From Zygnema cylindricum (taxonomy: Eukaryota > Streptophyta > Zygnematophyceae > Zygnematales > Zygnemataceae), in NCBI GenBank assembly GCA_037447655.1, contig JBBHKE010001973.1:773954-837953 (forward strand): a stretch of DNA of 64,000 nt, in the 5' to 3' direction. A program made the translations under genes and the position numbers. This document shows, one piece after another, positions 55,666-64,000 of this stretch. Position 1 is the first letter of the stretch; each line of letters starts with the position of its first letter. The notes below the pieces were generated by a model. It was not told the origin of the DNA. It ran no database searches and saw nothing but the letters and a program-made list of their open reading frames with translations.

Positions 55666-58600
55666 CACGTGGCATGCAGGCGTTGGACAGTCTGGGCGTG
55701 CCGGAGGGCGGGCGGCTGGGCCTGGTGCTGCCCAACGGACCGGAACTGGCCGTCTGCCTCATCGCCTGCGCCGCCTCCATCACGTGCGCCCCAGTCAACG
55801 CCCAGGTAACCCTGTCCCTCCCTTTCCCCTTGTCAATTTCCTCCCCCCTCTTCCCTCCCACCTTGCAATTCTCTCCCTTCCCCCCCCTGCCCACTCTCTC
55901 TCACCCCTCTCTCCCTCCCTCTCTCCCCTCCCCAGAACACGGTAGAGGAGATCGTCGCGGAGCTCCGCAGTGCCGGCGCCAGCTGCGCCATCGTGGCCGG
56001 AGGTGACACGTGTCCCGCCAGCGACCTCAAGAGCGGCCTCCGTACGGCCCTAGAAGCGGCCGGCCTCAAAGCCCTAGAACTGGGGCCCTGCCCCTTTGTT
56101 TCCGGCCTTTTTACTTTGAGGAATCCCTCGGAGCCCCAGAGGTCTCCGGTGACTCTAAGGGGAAGTCCGCCGGCTTCTCTGGGAAGGGGATCGGTGGTTC
56201 CCATGGGGGAGGAGGGAAGGGAGAGGAGAGGTTTAGGGAGGAAGGATGTGGCGATGGTGTTGCATACGTCAGGGACTAGTGGGAAGAAGAAGGTGGTGAC
56301 ATATAGTGTGGAGACTTTGGTGATTGGAGCGGTTTTGGTTATTAGTTCTTGGGAATTGAGAATGGAGGATGTGGGGATTAATATGATGCCTTTGTTCCAT
56401 GTCGGTGGGATTGTACGGAATCTGTTGGCGCCTATTTTGTCCGGAGGTGCGATCGTACCGTGCCGAAATTTCGACGCATGTCAGTTTTGGGACGTATTGG
56501 AGGGCTCGGGAGTGACGTGGTACTACGCCTCTCCCACCATGCATCACATGATTTTGACCGAGGGAGAAGGGCGCAAAGGGGTATTGCACAAAATTCGACT
56601 TATTGGAAACGCCGCGGGAGGATTACTTCCATCTCTTGCGGAGGAATTGAAGGAGAGATTCAATGATGCGACGGTTTTGCCTTCTTATGGAATGACGGAA
56701 TGTATGCCCATAGCTTCTCCTCCGGCGAATTACAAGTTGCAGAAACCGGGAACTTCCGGATTGGTCGTCGGTCCGCAGTTACAAATTTGCGATACGGAGG
56801 GTAATCCTTTGGCCGCAGGGATTGTGGGAACTATTGCGGTGAGAGGACCTCCGGTGTTTTCCGGGTATGAGGGAGATAAAGAGGCAACCGAGTCGTCTTT
56901 TTTTGAGGGAGGTTGGTTTAATACGGGGGACATGGGGTATTTGGATAAGGACGGATATCTTTACATTACGGGTCGGTCGAAGGAAGTGATTAATAGAGGA
57001 GGAGAGATTATTTCTCCGTTTGAAATTGAACAGGCGATTATTTCTCACCCGGCGATTAACGACACTATCGCATTTTCCGCTCCTCATGATGTTTTACAAG
57101 TAAGTTTACTGATTTGTGACTCCACCTTTTTCCGTTTATTATATGCTAGATAAACTTTCTCCTCTCTGTTATTGCGACTCCACCTTTTTTTTTTTTATTA
57201 CATGCCAAAAATTCCCCTCTCTTTCTCTTTCAGCTGCCCAATTTAACCACTCATCGGCTAAACTTGCTCTCTGTCTCTATCCTCCTCTCTCGTCCACAGG
57301 AAGTCGTGGGTGTGGTTTTAGTGACTAAGCCCGGATTCCCACGTGTCGACCTCCAAGAGCTCCACCGCTTTGTGAACGACCGCCTCCATCCCGCCAAGTG
57401 GCCGGTTGTGGCAGTTTACATGGACGCCATTCCAACCGGGGCCGCCAACAAAGTCTTAAGAGTCAAACTGGCGGAGCGGCTTTCCATGGCCAACATCGAC
57501 GACACTCAGCCGCAGACTTCCCGACTTTTCGAAGCCATTTGTCCCCCGAAAGGTGCCCCGTTGACTGTGAAAATACCAATGTCGCCGATTTACCTGAAAT
57601 CAGAGATAAAGCTCGTAGATAAGGCTCTTATGACCGCTGGGGGAGAAGGCCGATTGATCGATGCTGGAATCGCGTATTTACGGAGTGCGACAGTGGCGTA
57701 TTTGGTTCCTTCTCCAGACAAAGATTGGAGCGATCAAGATAGCAAAGCGCTTTTAGAAATGGTTCGAGGAGAATTGAATGCTTATGTCCGACCCCGAAAT
57801 GTGATTATTTCGACAGGATGTAAAAGTGGACTTTTGACTTTACCTCGTCTTCCCGACGGTACTGTCGATGTGGAGTCTCTTTCAGCTTCGAAGGAAGAGT
57901 CGAAGGATACTTTGACGAGTCCGGCGGAATTGGCCGTGGCTTCAGCTTGGAGTCAAATTTTGAGTTTGCCTTTAAGAGATATTGGAAGGGATGCAGATTT
58001 TTTCGAGTTGGGAGGTTCGTCTTTAGCTGCCGGAAAAATGGTAGCTCTTTTGAGGAAGCAGTTGGGTATATCTATTCAAGCCGGAGTAGTTTTTCAACAT
58101 AGGACAGTGGGAGAGTTGGGAGATATGGTTACTAAATTGTTGGATGCAGATTCTGGGAAGGGAGGGATGAGGAGTAGGGGAAAGTCGGGAGATGTCGAGT
58201 CAGGTTTTGAAAATTTGTTTGACGATGACGAGGCAGAAGTGGCTGCTTGTCGACCAAAAAGTTCGACTTCTTTTATAGCTTTGCTTGTTCAGATTATCCC
58301 CCTTGCGATTATTTATCCAGTAACTCGCGTTTCCCTCTGGTTTTTATACATTTTTTATCTTTCTCTTTTACGAAAAAATTGGGCGGTGGCATCCAGAATA
58401 ACAAAGGCGGGAGTGACAAAGTGGGAATTTTCCCCTTTGTTGGGTATTCCGGAATTAATTATCGCAATTGCGATGATTAAAATCACTGCAGATATAGTTC
58501 AACCCCTAATAGGAATCACAGTGAAATGGGTTCTAATTGGAAGATACAAAGCCGGTCGATATCCTCTTTGGGGACAGTATTACCTTCGCTGGTTTTTCGT

Positions 58601-61600
58601 TCGACAGGTTTTACGAATTTGCCATATGGGTATGTTCACTTGGTTTCCGGGAGGAAGAACTTGGTATTATCGTCTTCTCGGAGCGAAAATTGGAAAAAAT
58701 GTCCTTTTACACGACCGAGTGAAGTTGGGAGAATACGATCTTGTGACTATTGGAGACGACACTTGGGTCGACAATTCTATGCTTCGTCCGTTCTGTCTTG
58801 ACCAAGGTTCTATGTTGCTGAGACCTATAAACATCGGAAAACGTTGTGTTATTTGTCAAAAAACTACTATTTCACCGGGAACTACAATGCCAGATGAAAC
58901 TTGTCTCCCTCCTTGTTCTTCCTCTTATGAAATGGTCGATGCCGATCCAAAATACCGAGATTACTGTAGAGTCGGATTCCCGGCTCCCCATTGGGCGATG
59001 CAGATTTTTATCGGATACCCAATTATACTTATGGGAGCTATTACATACATTTCTCCCTGGATCTCCTGTCTGTTTTTATACGTGAGTTTACCTCAGTTTC
59101 TACATGCCATCTCACAAGAGGATCTCATCAAATGGTTTGGAACGCCTGAAAGATTACCTCTTTTTCTGATGTTGAAAGTGGTGAGAGATTGTATCAGCCC
59201 CATCTGGTACCTTTGGTTTGTAGTTTCTGTGAAGAGAACTGTTATCGGAAGATTTAAGGCAGGTCCTCGAGATCGAACTCAATGGAACCTCATGAGATTT
59301 TGGCTCATGAAGAAACTTATGCCCGGAAGAGATTTGGCTGGAGTGGCAAAACTCGTGGGACCCAATTTCGGTGTTATCAGTTTTATTTATCGTCTTCTGG
59401 GAGCCAAGGTAAGGAGCCTTCTTTTTACCTCCCAGTAAACACTATTTTTGGACGTTTGTAAATCAGTCAGAATCGTAATTGTGATGTTGGTTGTTTTTGT
59501 TTCTACGTCGGAGGATTATAAGAGTGTCTTTGTTTGTCTTTTTGTTGTGATTTAGCTGTTGCTGCTGTTCTAAGAACTGGAGCAGTCAAAAGTTCTTTCA
59601 GAAAAGAAAATGTTGGATTGTCAGATATTTTTTTTCCTCTCTTGCTGCTTTGTGTGCTGTTTCAATAGGAAATTTTGTTTTTAATAGTATGAACTATTTC
59701 ATTATATTGTGCAAGAATGAGCGGAGGAGTCACAAAAGATGGTTGCGGTAGAACAATGCTGGCCCTTCTCTAGTTATGTACTGTCAAATAGATTTTGTTA
59801 CACAAAAAACACAGGTCACTGATTTATATTGAATAAACTCCACTTGTGCAGGTTGGGAGACACGTATACTGGCCGGGTTCTGGAGTGTATATCGAAGAAT
59901 TTGATTTGTTGGAAATTGGAGACGATGTCGTTTTTGGTTCCCGTTCGGAAGTTGCTTGTTGCGATGGGAAAAGTTCAGCTCCCGTGAAATTGGAGTCAGG
60001 ATGTATGGTTGCCGACCGTTGTGTGATTCTTCCCGGAGTCACAGTCAGTCAAAATGCAACACTTGGTTCCGGAACATTAGCAGGTAAAAATTTCTCCCCT
60101 CTTTTCCAAATTTTAAACGTATTCTGAGAATGAAAAGAGGGAGAGGAAAAGGAAAGAGCAGCAGTGTGGATTCCTTAACAGTTTGAGGATATTTTCTTAC
60201 GTTTTTTTTGTTTTCTTGTTTATGTTTTATTATGAGACAGCTAGAGGCATGGTGTTTCCTCCTGGATCGACGTGGATCGGTTCTTCCAAAGGAAATGCGA
60301 CTCTTTGGGAAGAAGGCAAAGGAGTTGATGAAAAAGCCTCTACCTCTACTCCGTATGCCAGAGCTATGTTTGAGGGCAAAGCCAAAAATTATATCCCATG
60401 GCCCATGTGGGTACATGTAATGTTCTCTGCATTCATGTCCGTTGTTGTTTCCGCTTACCACGGTATTCCCATTCTTATGGTTTTGGCTCTAACAGTCAAA
60501 ATCGCCGATCCATGGCTTTCAGTTGGACAACATCAAGATGAATGTGAGTCTTTTAGCCATTCCCAGACTTCATAGAACTGAGAAATTCGCTGAGTTGTAT
60601 ATAATTATTTGTTAATGTGTTAGTTATATTGTTTTTTTGATTTTTTTTTTTGAACTTGTTCGCGGCTTTGGTTCAGAAGCAAGCTGGTTATCCTGAGAGG
60701 TCGATGATGGCTGTGAAGCAAATGGACTGGATTCTGTTATTTCTATGTGTGTTGTCCTGTTACTAACTATTTTTTTCTCTTTTTTGTCGCATGCAGCCCA
60801 TAGGTTGATCACAATATATGGTATAATGCTGGGAATTGGAATATTCTCAGTTGTCAGTGTTACTCTGGGAGCGCTGCTTATCATCATTATATGTGAGAAC
60901 TTTGCCTGTTTTTAACTTACAAAGAAAAGCCTTTCTTTTTGCTGCGTACTTTTTTTTATTTCATATTTTGGCCTTTACGACAAGTGGGGAACCTGACATT
61001 GAATGGGAAATTTGACTTATGCAGCGAAATGGATTGTGATTGGACGACGAAGAGAGGGACGTTACGCATGGGACCAGTCTTCCTACAATCAGGTGAGAGA
61101 GAGGCACAGCTTCTTCTGTATGACTTTTGACATATTCCCATTTCCTTTTTCTTCGTTTCGCATTTTCTTTTGTGCGGGGAAAGCCCGACTGTACCGTCCA
61201 AGCGACATATTCTTTCTTGGGAGACTTATACTATGTGCGGCGGTGCTTGTTGGGAAACAGAGATGGCAAATCATGCGGCGAATCGAAGGACTGCGATCCA
61301 CCGGAGTGGGTGGAAAGGGGCCTCTGGATTTCCTCCTAGGCAGCGCCTACCTCGTGTGGTACTTCCGAGCTCTGGGATGTCATATCGGAAAGAATGTGTG
61401 CCTTTACCCTAATTCCGGAGACCCCATGATGACCGAACCAGAATTAGTGACCATAGAAGACGAGGCAGTCGTGGACGATGCCAGTCTGGTCGCCCATATC
61501 AACAGCAGAGGAGAGGTACGCTCGCTCGCTTCCTTCTGCCGCAGCTTTTCCTTTGTTCTTTGTTTTTTCGTTTCTCGCTGTTTCTCCAAACATGAAATGA

Positions 61601-62210
61601 AAGGTGGCAGAGTCGTGGGAAATGCCCATGCCGTATTCTATCGCAAATATTATAATACGACATGGAAACATAGAACCTTAATTGCTCAATACCTCCGTTT
61701 CATGTGAAAGTACAGCTAAACTACAGTACTGTACTTTCGGCGCGCATACATTTTTTCGAAACGGACAAAACGAATCCAAAATCCTTACCCGAACCCTAAA
61801 AGGCTAAAATTCGAACTCCAACCAGAAACAGTTCTTCCCTGAACCCTCAACCCCGTGTCGCCACAGCCGCCGGCGCCACTTTGCTTTCGGCGTTCGGACC
61901 TGAACCCTAAAATTCAAACTCCAACCCTCAACAAGGTCTAACCTGTGCCCTCAAACCCTGTGCTGCCGCCTTGCAGTTCGCATTGAACCGCCTCCGTGTC
62001 GGCCGCGGCGCCACGTTGCGGTCTGCCTCGCGCCTACTTTCCGGCGCCACGATGGAGGAGCACTCCATGCTATTGGAGCACACGCTCGTACTTTCGGGTG
62101 ACGTGGTCGACGCCGACAGCGTATGGCAGGGCTGGCCCGCACGTATGGTCCGAGGCCCGTCTGCCCAGCAGCAGGAGGGAGACGGAGTGGCTCTCTATGC
62201 AGGCCACTAA
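54886..62210 (+). CDS. Pls/PosA-like synthetase: AMP-ligase, carrier protein, membrane segments, three beta-helix domains
   Basis: Eleven exons join in phase to 4,983 nt (1,660 residues): 54,886-55,158; 55,368-55,490; 55,680-55,805; 55,936-57,099; 57,300-59,408; 59,852-60,083; 60,241-60,543; 60,797-60,892; 61,025-61,092; 61,261-61,515; 61,977-62,210. Adenylation domain (about 80-680): LHTSGTSGKKK near 283, YGMTE, GWFNTGDMG, GRSKEVINRGGE and a C-terminal PTGAANKVLR with the likely catalytic Lys. Carrier domain: DFFELGGSSL near 795-804, with Ser803 the expected phosphopantetheine site. Then hydrophobic segments alternate with three left-handed beta-helix (hexapeptide) regions starting near LLGAKIGKN, LLGAKVGRH and ALGCHIGKN. 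This A-T-membrane-3 soluble domain order is that of epsilon-poly-lysine-synthetase-like (Pls/PosA) enzymes, which activate an amino acid, load it on the carrier and polymerise or transfer it at the membrane. Substrate is not deducible. No frame breaks. Confidence 0.9.
55626..55662. repeat. (TG)n microsatellite in intron 2
   Basis: About 18 TG units, directly before the GCCACGTGGCATGCAG acceptor of exon 3 of the Pls-like gene. Confidence 0.97.
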
Positions 62211-64000
62211 GGGTAGGGAAGGGGGAGGGAGAGGGAGCAGGGAGGTGGGGAGGGAGGGTGAAAGGTAGTATAAATGTAGATAGTGGATGAGATCAGAAAT
62301 AGGCTCAGATAGTGGGAGGGAGGGATGATGGGATCGTTTTAGATTTGTGTCTTATTGGAAACTGTAAAATTTGTTAGGTTAGGTTGAATTAGGAAATGTC
62401 CTTAATGTCGATAAAGGAAGACGACTGTAGCTTTTATGGAGTCCGCGGGGTTCTTTGGGAGTGGGCTATTTCTTAGAGCGGGTAAGAACAACAGGACATG
62501 GGTGATGCTTCCAGGTGTCGCTAGTTCATGTCCTTTGGGAAAATCACACGACCTGTAACAATTTTGGAGATTTTTTAGACCTTCGGCAACTATTGCTAGC
62601 AAATTATTTACATTTTTTAGAACCTTAGGATAGGAGCAAGAGAAGTACCAGTCATATAGTAGGAATAACACCTCCAATTGTATTGCACAAAAGTGCCATT
62701 TTCTGGAAAAGGATAATTGTAATGTACACATATATTGTCAATCTTCTGGTTCTCCCGATTTTCTTGGCTACGAATGGAAAAGTTTTCCGATTGCGAGCTT
62801 TTTGGAAATATAGAACATGTTGCATCTTCATGCTATTAGCAAGTGAATCACAACAAAAAAAATGCATAAATGATCTCGTATTGCATCTTTTATTGTTGTT
62901 TTAGTACCATCCTTGAGTTTTTCTAACTCTTTCTCATTTTTTCCAAAAAAAATGATTCACCACCAGTGTAACAAAAGCATCATGAACTCTGAACTAAATG
63001 AATTAAAAAATCATCATGGACTCTGAACTAAATGAATTAAAAAATCTTTTCTTTCCTTTCCTAAAGGCACACCAGTCTAAACTGAAAGAATCTTAACAGA
63101 GATGGTAAAATACTTACAAAGGATTTGCCCCCACCAGTATGGTTGTCATTGGCAATTGAAGTTTTTTTCCCCCTCACTTCAGATGAAGAAAAGTAAATCA
63201 ATGACAACATTCTTTAATCTCGACCTTCAAACACAGGAGTGTGTATTGTATCAGAGATCAACTACTAGCCGATATCCTGATGTCGTTTTGTGCCTGGTAA
63301 TTGATACCTTGCAGATATTCTGCATGGTTATTTCACCTAGTGAGGTATTTATATAGAAGGTTGTACTCGAGGTACTGACCAGTAGTCGTGTTATTCATGT
63401 AGAGTTTTGTGCGATTAGTACAGTTTTCTGTAGGGTCACTATTTGCAAGTCAAATAATTACTGTATAAGCGGTCGGAGCAGTGCAATTTTTCACCACACT
63501 GTCATCATTGTCCACGTAGGACTCGAGGCATGTTCCAGCCACAAAACATTATTGCAATTTGTGGACAGACAACACACCATCATTACCCACGTCTGGTACT
63601 TCAGTGTTGAAATGCACTCGTATTTGCCAATAGGCACATAACACATGCATATAACATATCCAATGAATTTGAGCGCACAAGGTTATGTGCATACGACATA
63701 TTCAAGAGTCGATTCGCTAACAAAACAACTGAAAGAATACAAAATATCGGACCCAACTACAACTAGTAAAACCAATTATGTGAACACAAGCACAACTGAA
63801 ATGTAAATGCGGCATGAAACTGGGCAGTACAAGAGATGTAATTCAAAAAATAGACTGTAGAGGAAACAATAAGAGTGATATATACATTGGTTTAAGAATT
63901 GATACAAGTAGTTGCTGCTGCCCTTGCTAATTTACTGAAGCCGGGGTCAATTGCAGCTCTATCCCAATCAGAAGCTTCACATTTGCAATAATAGTTTGTC
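62211..64000. other. Downstream region, no gene recognised
   Basis: 62,215-62,330 is GGGA-rich and probably 3' UTR. From 62,400 to the end I find only short frames without family motifs and no repeat shared with the rest of the window. A gene starting beyond 64,000 cannot be excluded. Confidence 0.5.

Noticed and set aside
61760-61960. Telomere-like CCCTAAA words
   Set aside because: Only scattered, degenerate AACCCTAAAA / AACCCTCAAC words in the last intron of the Pls-like gene; no tandem telomere array.

Overview
The window is nuclear DNA from a eukaryote with a repeat-rich, AT-biased genome. Three host genes are split by GT-AG introns with long C/T-rich tracts. Most of the remaining DNA is LTR-retrotransposon and short DNA-transposon sequence. 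The best-preserved gene (VPS2-like, ESCRT-III) resembles plant VPS2.2-type proteins, and a miniature LTR element carries the primer site typical of plant elements. A member of the green lineage is therefore my weak best guess; the species cannot be fixed from the sequence. There are three 10-N gaps (3,503-3,512; 17,908-17,917; 42,117-42,126). I see no rRNA gene, CRISPR array or prokaryotic-style operon.

Layout. 1-3,502: decayed Ty1/copia element, split by a PIF/Harbinger-like MITE and scrambled by an inverted RNase H fragment. 3,513-4,139: right part of another MITE of that family. 4,823-12,966 (+): VPS2/CHMP2-like ESCRT-III gene with very small exons, a hAT-like MITE in one intron and an intronic array of TGATGTCATC-type motifs. 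13,741-17,907: hAT-like and Harbinger-like MITEs, partly nested. 17,918-about 21,060: second decayed copia element. 21,185-29,876: MITE field containing a 2.4-kb near-identical direct duplication whose left edge is exactly a MITE end. 30,767-33,734 (-): short PDCD4-like gene that keeps the N-terminal linker motif but has no MA3 domain. 34,492-36,090: two more MITEs. 36,141-39,463: tandem array of eight LTRs of a TRIM-type miniature retrotransposon; every LTR contains a tRNA-like cloverleaf followed by TTTT. 39,472-52,742: nested LTR elements around an almost intact 6.4-kb copia element on the minus strand (44,291-50,715). 54,886-62,210 (+): 11-exon gene for a 1,660-residue AMP-ligase / carrier-protein / membrane / beta-helix protein resembling the Pls/PosA (epsilon-poly-lysine-synthetase-like) family.

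Main discovery candidate. Two unrelated LTR groups here have tRNA-derived RNA polymerase III modules inside their LTRs. In the TRIM the module is in sense, folds as a 72-nt cloverleaf and ends at TTTT. In four divergent copia-type LTRs the module is antisense, lies roughly 130-215 bp from the LTR 5' end, has A-box-like and B-box-like elements, and again runs into TTTT. This recalls Cassandra TRIMs, which carry 5S rRNA sequence in their LTRs, but uses tRNA-like modules.

The host genes do not form a pathway. VPS2 acts in endosomal membrane scission, the PDCD4-like fragment belongs to a translation-repressor family, and the Pls-like protein is a membrane-bound amino-acid- or acyl-activating synthetase.
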